The notes: generated by a model from the letters alone, not told the origin. DNA of 64,000 nt from Teichococcus coralli (GCF_009829925.1 NZ_SNVJ01000008.1:62001-126000); one strand, 5' to 3'. Counted from the stretch's first letter, positions 42,401 through 50,049 are shown. Numbers and translations are program-made.

Positions 42401-45400
42401 CGGGGCGAGGTCTATCGGCGCGGCGCACTGGATGCCGCCGTGGCCCTGCATGGCCGGCTGGCCTGGGTGCCGGAGCTGGATTTCGGACGTTCCTGGCTGC
42501 CCCAGCCCTATCATGCCGACACCCTTATCCGGGCCATCGCGGGCGTTCACGCCGAGCCACTCCCGCCGGCCGGCCCGGAGCGGGACAGCTTCTTCTCCGA
42601 GGTTCTCCGCGAACGGCTGGAGGCCGGGTCCTTTGTCGGCGCGCGGATGCTGCTGGACGTGGCGCCCTATTTCAGCATCGCCGAAAGTGTCGTCTCGGAA
42701 GGCAAGGACGCCTATGAAGCCGACCGGCCGACCCGCTTCGCCCATCTGCGGGCCCACATCCAGCAGGTCCGCCGGGAGGTCCAGCGCGTCCAGCGTCTCG
42801 GCCTGGAGAACCTGAAGTCCGGGGAAATGGACGGCCTGCTGGCCCAGGTGGCCGATATCGAGGCCGCCACCATCCCGGTGCCCTGCGACCTGTCGGAACG
42901 CACATTCGAGAAGGTGGAATGCGGCCGCGTCCAGGACTTCAACACCGCCGAGGAGTCCCTGGCGGAAGTGGAATCCAAGGTGCGGGCGGCCCTCGCGGGA
43001 CCGCGTGCCCGCTACCGTGAGCGGATCAACAATCTGCAGGGCATCTCCACCGAGGTGCGTGCCTCGCTGGAATCCCTGCTGCAGCGGGATGAACTCGTTG
43101 CCGTCCAGGACCGCCTGGAGTTGGCCGAGCAGAACATCCCCTTCTCCCCGGAGAGCAACGACCCGCATCGCCGTTGGTCGGAGTTCTATCCGCACATCCC
43201 CCAGTTCCTCGCCAACCTCCCCTCCAAGGAGACCGAGGCGCTGCCGGAACGCATCGCGGCCGGCGTGGATGTCGGGCTGGGTCGGGCACGGCTGGCCTTC
43301 TCCCGCATCCCGGCGGCCCGGCGGGACAGCGCACGGGAAACCTTCGATATCTGGCGCAAGCTCCGGCAGTCCCTGCAAAAGGGCAAGCAGCCCGAAGAGG
43401 TCCGGGGCTTCACGGAGCAGCTGCTCACCAGGCTGGGCTTCGTGGTCGACAAGCTCAGTCAGGACAGCATCCGCACCGAGCAGCATCGCCGGCGCTATGC
43501 CTTCGACAGCTGCCTGGATTTCGTGCGCGACGCCCAGTCGATGCTGTTGCCGGAATTCGGCAGCGTCACGGAAGGGCACTACAAGCTCTGGATGCTCCCC
43601 GCTTCCCTGGAGGATGGCGAGCTGACCAAGCTGGCGTCTGCCGCCGGAAGCCGCGCGACCATTGTCATCGCGACGGAGGTTCTGTCACCGGAGCGCCGCC
43701 AGGCCATGGCGGTGGGCTCCATGGCGACACCGGGTGGCCGCCGCCTGCTGGTCATCGACGAGGCCATCCTGCTCTACGCGCTCACCGAGGCCGAGCCACG
43801 TCCGCTGACCCTGCTGGAATGCGCCCAGCCCTTCTCCCACACCAAGCCCTTCGCGGACTACGGCCTCTACGCCACTGTGCCGCCGGAAATGTTCTTCGGG
43901 CGGGAGCGCGAGTACCAGCGCATTTTCGACACTTCGGGGAGCTGCGTGGTCTTCGGCGGCCGCCGCCTGGGCAAGACCGCGCTCCTGAAGCACATCGTTG
44001 GCCGCGAACACCAGCCGGAGAACGGCGTGGTGGTGACCTACCTGCCGGCCGACAACATCGGCCAGGGCCGCCCGGACCGGACCGACAAAATCTGGGAACT
44101 GGCCTCCAAGGAGATGCCGGACGTCTTCGGTCCGGGTCAGTTCGTGAAGACTGCCGAGGATTTCGCCCGCACCGTGAAGGCTTGGCTGGGCCAGGACCAT
44201 GCGCGCCGGGTTCTGCTGTTGCTGGACGAAGCCGACAAGTTCGTCTGGGAGGAGGCCAGCGGCGCCGGCGACTTCAAGCAGTTCCGCGGCCTGCAGCGGC
44301 TCATGGATGACACCAGCCGGCGCTTCAAGTTCGTCCTGGCGGGTCTCAACAACGTCACCCGCCTCGTGCAGGCGCAGATGCAAATCGTCAACTCGCCCAT
44401 CCCGCAGGTGGCGAGCGACCCGCAGCGCATCGGCCCGCTCCTGGGTCGTGACGCGCGGGACGCCGAGCAGCTCATCGTCAAGCCGATGGCCTCTATGGGG
44501 CTCCGCTTCGAAAACCAGGAAGACATCTGGGCGGTGCTCAGCAACATCAACTACTACCCGGTCCTGGCGCAAACCTTCTGCCAGAACCTATTGGACGATA
44601 TCGCCCGCGATGCCGCGCGGTCGCAGAAGCATGATTGGGTCATCTCCAGCCGGACGGTGCGCCGGGTGCTGGAAAGCGAGAGCGTCGGCAAGAGCATCCA
44701 GGAGAAGTTCGAGCTGACCATCAAGCTCGACCCCCGGTATGAGCTCATCACCTATGTCATCGCCATCCATGAGCTGCAAAGCCGCGAGGAAGGCAGCGTG
44801 ACGGAGGGCCTGACGCTGGCGGAGGTCCAGAATCTCGCCATGAGCTACTGGCCGAAGGGCCGGGCCCTGGTGAACCGCCTGCAGACCGTGGAAGCCCTGC
44901 TGGATGAGATGGAGGGCCTCGGCGTGGTCCGCCGTGTCAGGCGCGACCGCTATGCCCTGCGCTCGGCTTCCGTGCTGGCGCTTCTGGGCAGCTACGAGCG
45001 CATCCAGCAGATGCTCGAGGAGCTCAGCCGCACCGAGCCTTCCAGGCCCTTCGACCCGCGTGCTCTCCGCCGCCCCCTGGCGGCCCAGATGAGCGTCGAG
45101 AACCAGCAGCCTTCGCCGCTCACCTATGGCCAGGAGAAGGATATCTTGGTCGGTGAGAGCCCGGTGGTGGCCATTTTCGGCCTGCCGGTTTCCGACCTGG
45201 ATGCAGTTCCGGCCGCGCTCAGCCAAGCCGCCCAGCAGGTCGCCCAGGAGGGGCGCAAGGCCTCTGTCATCATGCGGCATCCGAAGAACCTGCAGGACTT
45301 CCAGACCATGCTGAAGTCGGTTGCGCCCCGCAAGGACGATGCCGACCTGGTGTTGGTCATCAGCGCGACGACGCCGTGGAACCGCCAGTGGGCGGATGAG

Positions 45401-46012
45401 GCGCTGCGGAACCGCTCTGTGCGGGACAAGCGGATGCGGGTGGTCTTCGTGGGCTCCTTCCAGCACGCGCTGACCTGGTCCCGGAATGGCGTCACGACCA
45501 TGAACAAGGTGCGCGTCGAGCCGCTGCTGCCCTGGAGCACCACGGCCATCGATGACCTGGCCGGACGCTTGAGCCTGAACTACGACGACCTGATGCCGCT
45601 GCTCACGAATGAGCTCGGCAGCTATTCCAAGGCCATCCGCAAGGCGATGCGCCCCGATAACAAGAAGAGCCTGCAGATGTCGGTGGTGACGCGCAGCGCC
45701 TCGGCGACCCGGGCCGAACTTGCCAGCCCTGAGGAGTTCGGGGTGTCCGGGGAGATTCAGTCGTTCTTCAACGCTGCCTTCTCCTTCACAGAGGAGAATG
45801 GGTACGAGATTACCCCCTATGAGATTCAGGAGCTGGTGGCCAGTACGCCGGGCCTGGGTGTCGACGCGAAGGCCCTCGCCCAAGCCAGCATCCTGACCTC
45901 CATCCTGGAGCCCATGTCCTCCAAGGATGGCGTTGAGGATGAGTATCGCAGCTACAGGTTCAACCCGCTCTTCCGGGCGGCGATGGCGCATGCGGTGGTG
46001 GAACCGGCCTGA
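36488..46012 (+). CDS. Giant fusion: pPIWI-RE module + helical region + STAND-like ATPase
   Basis: 3,174 residues, starting at MSETVETT. (1) About 1-950: pPIWI-RE layout; the RNase H-like part has ILVNSTSASGLWRWL near 738, the R-bearing VRFIRIRSG near 779, SKQRGLSVYRGMD, and the E-bearing SSIEASVLL near 898, giving the R and E that name the family. (2) About 955-985: Asp-rich linker. (3) About 1,030-1,250: a helical domain, then a Pro/Ala/Glu-rich stretch (to about 1,600). (4) About 1,600-2,350: long helical/coiled-coil region. (5) About 2,470-3,174: ATPase with FFGREREYQ, Walker A GGRRLGKT near 2,490, Walker B VLLLLDEADKF near 2,580, winged-helix and a degenerate P-loop-like tail. Typical pPIWI-RE proteins are roughly 800-1,000 residues, so this is about three times longer. 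No frameshift or stop interrupts it. Confidence 0.72.
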   Translation: MSETVETTSFWRQASLKRDEREIHALALLTPEAAPEALARAQLVWQPRAQALFREIANQGSQSKTDEGRTIPYASLRAALLASIPEASLVEYDLGGPWSGKQSENPRPFAEADCTLRSLLGRARDAASLWCDMVLRDWASRTGVSEDLVDQLSRCLGSDEGLKAVDGQTKLEAVFAEPGFTEPKKTALLQMIGRRLEGQELFEGMGPVFRVVRSKSSSRKIEFETWPRTGNGALYSMVAKLSLETQPWIERPILVIEASRRRWCQELPAAKDLWSQKRLKLHVLSKNKSPLAVEVDCPVRKGVPELPSKPEFFAQAIQVGADLAVELPQMIARGAAANGVFIGIPFQTAFGTHPVQAGASSTDSLNLYEVILDELQGLGFSPLPVRQVGSRRTTREEFHAAIDFSMVVSDMAQGLGYNELSEAALLDIRSRLTRQEVKAEELDEDSLTGSIQKMEKLQRANVARIARAHRNRPPTLLIVSRTERERSTLRALAKVIFPQMKVETMALPEGVHGPRDVLDGAAQKTQTRFDLRVKAWEPVMRRVGELQNCHVLVQAPEWFENRKDDRVNKAAGRYALASAGGNVQYLRPPERSRNSMANYLHRLQAALNDLLLGHSGNVAMVDEAMAKCFPDPTNRPKCVLGLSVIAQSNLRSGAGKGGKVCLATKIDVETGEASGRLGYFDKTLRWTPQWLPFSDLLLEVARLNTPTLGSKRAEEQEAFQQFVRVMIDEAIAAGQKPLILVNSTSASGLWRWLTDKESTNKEVSLDRETFEADKRWPRVRFIRIRSGIAGRVILRSPLVMHELDADNGEPTGQEISRPTTTMSQGAYQVGAGPHFWCSHSYFQMSKQRGLSVYRGMDSTVTVRSASKDWPSWAKKSDGTLYRRMHVPPLVDMHYRLPSSIEASVLLSQPRDSLDDIITLVESLRHGHGHSTAWTMLPAPLSFEAKVRDYITRFAIDEIDEDDGDDDGGDDETPPPGGGNDVDDKIQEELAELAAALSGEPMSSEETVQNNMPSPTEALAEGQAGTGPVSAPERLTLEWVKARMNVPPRTVRLLHKQADIIRRTAPELGWPEPSAAFPSHDEMAVILLRCFHLPAQATGSILVAAEKQKVDWKPFHSMWRKLQAEAAKGIPPKSAANHINVCRAFLKMDLPGKAEDVIFLYGGFYTYDEHMGKYLRSEEKLAHLVPYCEARRRHEVILPKDPALLDTSAGDAKKQAAPVVAAAPLESEAQNDVDGGGTMTSEQETLAVTDVASQTVPPALQSAGAALNPRLAAVAEWFDALAGMGKLDVPGEPSEAFLQELEERLVRARSALAAFEANKPKLVDIAPQLMRLRSAIASLAEMMAGQMPELPSFPHEGNVLEAALEAIDAVISAFECEVSRTLPLLQEVAELHAALSQINPLDPGYMAQVTRIHGKVAEAQASSAAAVAALTAVHETLYQAMAEAEETSRPLTPPPAPAAPYPAEVMAGPVAEAPVPLDVLATAGSVQAQVSTSSAALPPAGEALSQKGEARSPDTPDQDSAPAAEAGLSAAPPLLAPASTTAEVSAEPIPLTSSPAASEAPAEPAPTEADLQEEHASDEDTTSVTEEDERLLGQLRSHTAEARAESQATAAQTPVQEESERSLWASILDDDGEAKELRERIHGLFLKGEYALAWHLLNAAKEIYETGVTPLTSEELSLAAKSGHVSPSLIQSNQAMTDELAEALSAAQRLDVEDPLTEARALVLFASCLEPAFFRQDRLAIDVLQAVQPSLPASLGAVLHPMRVATETVADAGLMLNPAVLQAVLGEEQAKAAIEERRKAIQDKLVTVQNLDFPHSSGNRMRIRLCQSDEPVGALVNAMAGGLQDALAAARACAACFRDRDVTLKELARLTESLAFRDSIDGASRERLVRNLLELGELCSAFLSAYEASGVTKGQYQRQVVQQARDSALTSADSSLGVIQEMLQAEPAEGALDMSGSLLMLEDALKRISGLFRGEVYRRGALDAAVALHGRLAWVPELDFGRSWLPQPYHADTLIRAIAGVHAEPLPPAGPERDSFFSEVLRERLEAGSFVGARMLLDVAPYFSIAESVVSEGKDAYEADRPTRFAHLRAHIQQVRREVQRVQRLGLENLKSGEMDGLLAQVADIEAATIPVPCDLSERTFEKVECGRVQDFNTAEESLAEVESKVRAALAGPRARYRERINNLQGISTEVRASLESLLQRDELVAVQDRLELAEQNIPFSPESNDPHRRWSEFYPHIPQFLANLPSKETEALPERIAAGVDVGLGRARLAFSRIPAARRDSARETFDIWRKLRQSLQKGKQPEEVRGFTEQLLTRLGFVVDKLSQDSIRTEQHRRRYAFDSCLDFVRDAQSMLLPEFGSVTEGHYKLWMLPASLEDGELTKLASAAGSRATIVIATEVLSPERRQAMAVGSMATPGGRRLLVIDEAILLYALTEAEPRPLTLLECAQPFSHTKPFADYGLYATVPPEMFFGREREYQRIFDTSGSCVVFGGRRLGKTALLKHIVGREHQPENGVVVTYLPADNIGQGRPDRTDKIWELASKEMPDVFGPGQFVKTAEDFARTVKAWLGQDHARRVLLLLDEADKFVWEEASGAGDFKQFRGLQRLMDDTSRRFKFVLAGLNNVTRLVQAQMQIVNSPIPQVASDPQRIGPLLGRDARDAEQLIVKPMASMGLRFENQEDIWAVLSNINYYPVLAQTFCQNLLDDIARDAARSQKHDWVISSRTVRRVLESESVGKSIQEKFELTIKLDPRYELITYVIAIHELQSREEGSVTEGLTLAEVQNLAMSYWPKGRALVNRLQTVEALLDEMEGLGVVRRVRRDRYALRSASVLALLGSYERIQQMLEELSRTEPSRPFDPRALRRPLAAQMSVENQQPSPLTYGQEKDILVGESPVVAIFGLPVSDLDAVPAALSQAAQQVAQEGRKASVIMRHPKNLQDFQTMLKSVAPRKDDADLVLVISATTPWNRQWADEALRNRSVRDKRMRVVFVGSFQHALTWSRNGVTTMNKVRVEPLLPWSTTAIDDLAGRLSLNYDDLMPLLTNELGSYSKAIRKAMRPDNKKSLQMSVVTRSASATRAELASPEEFGVSGEIQSFFNAAFSFTEENGYEITPYEIQELVASTPGLGVDAKALAQASILTSILEPMSSKDGVEDEYRSYRFNPLFRAAMAHAVVEPA

Positions 46013-47670
46013 TGTCGGAAATGGTGCGACCTGAAGAGCTCGACGGTCCCGCCGGGTTCTTCGAAACCGTTGTGCAGCGGCTGTTCGACGACGGACTGGT
46101 GTGCATGCCCATCCCCCGTGAGCCGCCGGAGTGGCTGCTGCCGGGGCTACGGCAGGAGCTCGAGCGAGCCGCCAGCCTGCGGACCTATCTGCTCGATATG
46201 GAGGAGCTTTCCTCCTACCGCAGCCCCGCCCATACCTTGGCCTCCCAGGTCATGTCCGTGGCGACCGGCATTCGCTCGGTGCCGGCCTTCGTGGCCGATG
46301 ACGAGCTCGCCGAAGCGGCCTTCATCCTGCATGGCTTCAGCCTGGAGAACTGGCAGGGCTGGACGACCTTCCTGCGGGCCTTCCGCCATGAATGGACCCG
46401 CCGTGGCCAGGCGGCGCAACCCCTGATTGTGGTCTGCCCGCCGTTGGGACGGCCGTTGCAGGAACTCCTGGCATTGGTCGGCGCGAAGGGTCAGGTGTTG
46501 CCCTGGCGCGGCCAGGTGCAGCGCATCGACACCGAAAATGCCGCCTTCCAGCTCTTCGGCCGGCCGAGGCCCGACGACGTCGCGCTGACGGTTTCGGTCG
46601 CCACCGCCGTGGAGCTGGCCGGCTGGGACTTCCGCATGCTGGAGGTTCTGGCGCGCCTTGCACCGGCGGACCGCCTTTTCCCCCTTGATGCGCTCACCAG
46701 CATCGCTGCGGGAATGCCCGATACGAGCCTGACAGTCCCCTGCTGGGAGAACAGCATGGTGGATGGCTGGGATGGTGGCCCCTATGAGCACTCGCTGTCG
46801 TTGCTGAAGCGCGGCAACGAGCGGGAGGTGCGCAGCCGCATCTGGCGCGCCCAGGTGCGCACTCTCTTTCCATTCCTGGAGCGCGTCCGGCAGCAGGTCA
46901 TCACCTGCCATCACGACTTCCTGGCCGACCGTCTGGCGCGGAAGCCCATCACCCGGGAATTCCATAGCGGTCAATCAAAGACCTACGACAAGCCGGAAAT
47001 GCTCGAGCCCAACGACCTCTGGTATGTCCTGCAGCACCATATTCCGCCGACCGAGGCGGACTTCCTGGAGTTGTGCAAGCGCATCCGCACTTTCTTAGCG
47101 CACATGTCCGTGGTGCCGCCCGACTTCATCACGACGGCCTCGGATTGGTGGCTGGGGGAATCCCACCGCTTCGGGGAGGCCTGTCCGGGCTGGACCTGGC
47201 CGCGCACCGGCCAGACGCTGACCTTGCTCGTGGGCCCGAGCGGGGCTGGGAAAAGCCACTATGCCGCGCGCACCTACCGGTCAGAGGAGATTCTCTCCTC
47301 GGATAGCATACGTGTTGAACTCGGCATGCCCCTGGCCAATGAGGGCGACCAGCGCCCGGTCTTCGTGGAGCTGCGCAAGCGCCTGGTGGCCCGCATGGCG
47401 ATCGGCGCCTCCGTGGTGGTGGATGCCACGCATCTCAAGCGGGAGGACCGCCTGGCCAATGTTCGCCTGGTTCCCGAGGACATGGATGTTAACTACGTGG
47501 TCATCGACCGGCCCATGCCAGAGAAGGAGGCGCAAGCCGGCTGGCGGCTGGAACGGCCGCGCCTCCTGGCAGACCATTCGGCTTTGTTCGAACGGGGTCT
47601 GATGGACATCCTGGATGGCGACCAAATGCCCCATGTCTCTGTGACTGATTTGCGCAGCGAGGTGGAATAA
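46012..47670 (+). CDS. P-loop kinase-domain protein of the pPIWI-RE operon
   Basis: 552 residues. The N-terminal 390 residues are unrecognised and mixed alpha/beta (PLIVVCPPLGRPLQELLAL). The C-terminal domain (about 400-552) is a P-loop kinase of the polynucleotide-kinase/AAA_33 type: LLVGPSGAGKSHYAARTY (408-415 core), SSDSIR after the P-loop, and VVVDATHLKREDR near 469, the same motif order as T4 Pnk and bacterial Pnkp kinase modules. Its start codon shares one base with the stop of the giant gene (TGATG). Possible roles: 5'-phosphorylating a guide or a cut end, or modifying a partner. Substrate not shown. Confidence 0.75.
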   Translation: MSEMVRPEELDGPAGFFETVVQRLFDDGLVCMPIPREPPEWLLPGLRQELERAASLRTYLLDMEELSSYRSPAHTLASQVMSVATGIRSVPAFVADDELAEAAFILHGFSLENWQGWTTFLRAFRHEWTRRGQAAQPLIVVCPPLGRPLQELLALVGAKGQVLPWRGQVQRIDTENAAFQLFGRPRPDDVALTVSVATAVELAGWDFRMLEVLARLAPADRLFPLDALTSIAAGMPDTSLTVPCWENSMVDGWDGGPYEHSLSLLKRGNEREVRSRIWRAQVRTLFPFLERVRQQVITCHHDFLADRLARKPITREFHSGQSKTYDKPEMLEPNDLWYVLQHHIPPTEADFLELCKRIRTFLAHMSVVPPDFITTASDWWLGESHRFGEACPGWTWPRTGQTLTLLVGPSGAGKSHYAARTYRSEEILSSDSIRVELGMPLANEGDQRPVFVELRKRLVARMAIGASVVVDATHLKREDRLANVRLVPEDMDVNYVVIDRPMPEKEAQAGWRLERPRLLADHSALFERGLMDILDGDQMPHVSVTDLRSEVE

Positions 47671-47673
47671 ACT

Positions 47674-47767
47674 GTTGATTGCCACTGAGACCTGACCCGG
47701 TTTGGAGTGAAGTTGGAGTGAACCTCTGCGGCTGGACACCCTGGGTCAGCTCCCAGCGGCAATCAAC
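47674..47767. repeat. 94-bp element with 25-bp terminal inverted repeats
   Basis: The outer 10 bp GTTGATTGCC / GGCAATCAAC pair perfectly, and the inner CTGACCC / GGGTCAG pair perfectly; 22 of 25 positions pair overall across a 44-bp centre. It starts 4 bp after the kinase stop codon. Either a deleted insertion sequence (only its ends left) or a large stem-loop that ends the operon. No target duplication is evident. Confidence 0.6.
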
Positions 47768-47772
47768 ATCCA

Positions 47773-47848
47773 GAAGCCTACATCGCCGCAGTGCTCGACC
47801 GCCTCGCCTGCGGCCATACCATTGGCGACCTCGACGAACTCCTGCTGG
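47773..47848 (+). pseudogene. IS66-family transposase C-terminal fragment
   Basis: The plus strand reads EAYIAAVLDRLACGHTIGDL then DELL, matching the final segment of IS66 TnpC proteins. Everything upstream is gone, and downstream it runs into the IS3 remnant. Confidence 0.6.
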
Positions 47849-47887
47849 GAACTTCACGCCCACCGCGTCACCTGCGGGAACGGGCTG

Positions 47888-48479
47888 ACGCTTACCATAG
47901 AGCCGCCGCAGCTTCTTGTGGTTCAACCTTGTACCCTCGCGTATCAGCAGGATTCCCAACCGCCGGTAGCCGAACCGACCACGCTCGGCCGCCAATTCCC
48001 GCAGCCTTGCCCGAACTGGCGCATCATCAGGACGCCGGGCTCGGTAGCGGATCGACGTCCGGTCGGTGCCGAGCAGCGAAGACGCCCGCCGCTGGCTGAT
48101 CCCGTGCACCTCCTGGGCATGGGCCACCGCCGCCCGCCTGGATGCGGGCGTCAGAACTTTTTTGCGGCGAGGTCCTTCAGCATAGCGTTGTTCAGCATCG
48201 CCTCGGCCAGCAGCCGCTTCAACCTGCCGTTCTCGTCTTCAAGCCTCTTCAGCCGCTTGGCTTCCGACACACCGAGACCGCCGTACTTGGCCTTGCAGGC
48301 ATAAAAGGTCGCCTCCGAGAACCCATGTTTGCGACAGAGATCCGCCGTCTTCAGCCCGGCCTCCTGCTCCCGCAGCACCTCGATGATCTGCTTTCCGTGA
48401 ACCGGCCGCGCTTCATGTCCATCTCCAAACGGGTGACGGACTCTACCTCCCCTTGGTGGAAATCTCGGGGCTCAGGTCA
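47888..48479 (-). mobile_element. Decayed IS3-family insertion sequence
   Basis: On the minus strand, orfA-like and orfB-like frames follow each other, joined by an A6G slippery run (AAAAAAG, near 48,160), the usual -1 frameshift signal of this family. orfB reads ISQRRASSLLGTDRTSIRYR and RFGYRRLGILL then NHKKLRRLYG, and stops matching at about 47,888, so its catalytic DDE part is missing. The outer tip TGACCTGAGCCC lies at 48,479-48,468. It cannot transpose on its own. Confidence 0.75.
48151..48416 (-). pseudogene. IS3-family orfA, frameshifted
   Basis: The body LKTADLCRKHGFSEATFYAC and RLKRLEDENGRLKRLLAEAM is a typical IS3 orfA (HTH plus leucine zipper). The natural start MKRGRFTE at 48,416 is in another frame; one base is missing near 48,390, so the gene is broken. 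Confidence 0.7.
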
Positions 48480-48657
48480 ATAGGTCGGTGGTCTGCTTTT
48501 TCCCCGCGAAAGGAGGCGTGCCGACGCAGACGTTCACGAGGGCGAGTGCACCAGCGCCATCCCCCATGACCCCTAAGACCCCTATGCATTCTTCGCGAAC
48601 GGCCGTGAGTGGATCCTGGTAGATAGATGGCTCACGCTGCCTTCCTTCGCTTTCCAT
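48472..48657 (-). CDS. Small protein downstream of the integrase, probably truncated
   Basis: 61 residues (MESEGRQREPSIYQDPLTAV...). It overlaps the integrase end by 26 bp. Its last few codons and stop lie inside the IS3 tip, so the natural C-terminus has probably been replaced. Function unknown. Confidence 0.35.
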   Translation of the reverse strand: MESEGRQREPSIYQDPLTAVREECIGVLGVMGDGAGALALVNVCVGTPPFAGKKQTTDLLT

Positions 48658-49981
48658 CTGAACGCTCGAGTTCTGCGCTGCGTACTTCTGCTATGCCCGC
48701 CGGCTGCAGGCACCATTTCCCCCAAGCCTCCATGAGCGGCCGGCGCTTCTCTAAAAGGTCCGACCGAGCATAGGCTGCTTCAACCTTATCCTTCACCGTA
48801 TGCGCGAGCGCCCGCTCTATCACGTCGCGTCCTTCCTCCCTCGTCTCGCCTGCCCAGTCCCGGAAGGTGGAACGGAAGCCATGCGGCACGATGGCTCGGC
48901 CCTCATGATCGCGCCAGCGCGGTGGCCCCTCCGGGTTCTCTCCCTCAGCCGGCTCATTCATTCGCCGCAGCACTGCGGATACGGTCATGTCAGACAGCAT
49001 CACGTTGTCGCCGCCCGAGAAGATCAAGTGGTCGGACCGGGGTCTCTCAGGTTGGACTGCCCGCAGCACCTCTATGGCAGCGGCAGAAAGCGGCACGCGA
49101 TGAGTTCGGCGGGCCTTCATGCGGCCGGACGGAACCGTCCAAAGGCTGGCCTCCATGTCCACTTCCCGCCATGTCATGCCTCGGACCTCGCCAGTGCGAG
49201 CGGCCGTGAGGATGGCGAACCGAAGAGCGGCCGCTCCCATGCCATCCACGTTGGACAGCGCAGTCCAGAATGCGGGCATCTGCTGCCAGGATAGTGCGGG
49301 GCGGTGCTCCACCCGCTTCACACGGCGCGAAGGCGGAAGTTCTTCTGACAAAAGCCCTCGCCACCGCGCCGGGTTTTCGCCACTGCGCCAGCCTCGGACA
49401 CGCGCCAGGTCCAGCACTGCCTCGATGCGCTGCCGCAGTCGGGACGCCGTTTCAGGGATCTTCGGCCAGATTGGACGCAGTACCCTCAGCACTGCGGGGA
49501 CGTCCACCGCGGCAATTGGCATCTCCCCGAGCTGGGGGAAGGCGTGCTGTTCTAGGGTGGCTAGCCACTGGGCGGCATGCTTCGGGTTGCTCCACCCGTC
49601 CCGCTTGGCTGCCACTGTTGCCAGCGCCGCCTCCCGGAAGGTCGTCGCTTTGATTTCTGCCTCGGCTGCGGCACGAGCCTGTGCGGCTTTCTCTGCGCCC
49701 CGCGCCGCAAGAGGGTCGGTGTTACTCCGCAGCAGCTTGCGAGCCTCCTCAGCAGCAGCGCGCGCGTCCGCCAACCCAACGGCAGGATAGGTGCCTAGAC
49801 CCATGTCCCGGCGCTTGCCGCCATAGCTGTAGCGGAGGACCCAAGCGCCCCCGCTGGTCTGGTTCGCCTTCACCAGAAGGTGGAGGCCACTGCCATCGCC
49901 TATTCGGACGGGCGCCTGCAGGGGGCTCTTACCCAGGGTTGCCAGCTTCGCCTTCAAGCCCGTGGCTGTGAGCTCACCCAT
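48632..49981 (-). CDS. P4-type tyrosine integrase of the island
   Basis: 449 residues. N-terminal DUF4102-type arm-binding domain (LTATGLKAKLATLG ... GGAWVLRYSYGGKRRDMGLG), core-binding domain, and C-terminal catalytic domain with R in ARTGEVRG near 262, HGFRST near 370, the second histidine in LAHTVKD, and the nucleophilic Tyr in EAAYARSDLLEKR near 403. All catalytic residues are present. It lies 220 bp inside the right attachment site, the expected place for an integrase that targets a tRNA 3' end. Confidence 0.93.
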   Translation of the reverse strand: MGELTATGLKAKLATLGKSPLQAPVRIGDGSGLHLLVKANQTSGGAWVLRYSYGGKRRDMGLGTYPAVGLADARAAAEEARKLLRSNTDPLAARGAEKAAQARAAAEAEIKATTFREAALATVAAKRDGWSNPKHAAQWLATLEQHAFPQLGEMPIAAVDVPAVLRVLRPIWPKIPETASRLRQRIEAVLDLARVRGWRSGENPARWRGLLSEELPPSRRVKRVEHRPALSWQQMPAFWTALSNVDGMGAAALRFAILTAARTGEVRGMTWREVDMEASLWTVPSGRMKARRTHRVPLSAAAIEVLRAVQPERPRSDHLIFSGGDNVMLSDMTVSAVLRRMNEPAEGENPEGPPRWRDHEGRAIVPHGFRSTFRDWAGETREEGRDVIERALAHTVKDKVEAAYARSDLLEKRRPLMEAWGKWCLQPAGIAEVRSAELERSDGKRRKAA

Positions 49982-50049
49982 GCCTGCCTCCGCATACTAC
50001 CGGGAATCAAAGTTCAGAGCCTGTGGGAAGCAAGGAGGCTGCTCCTCCC

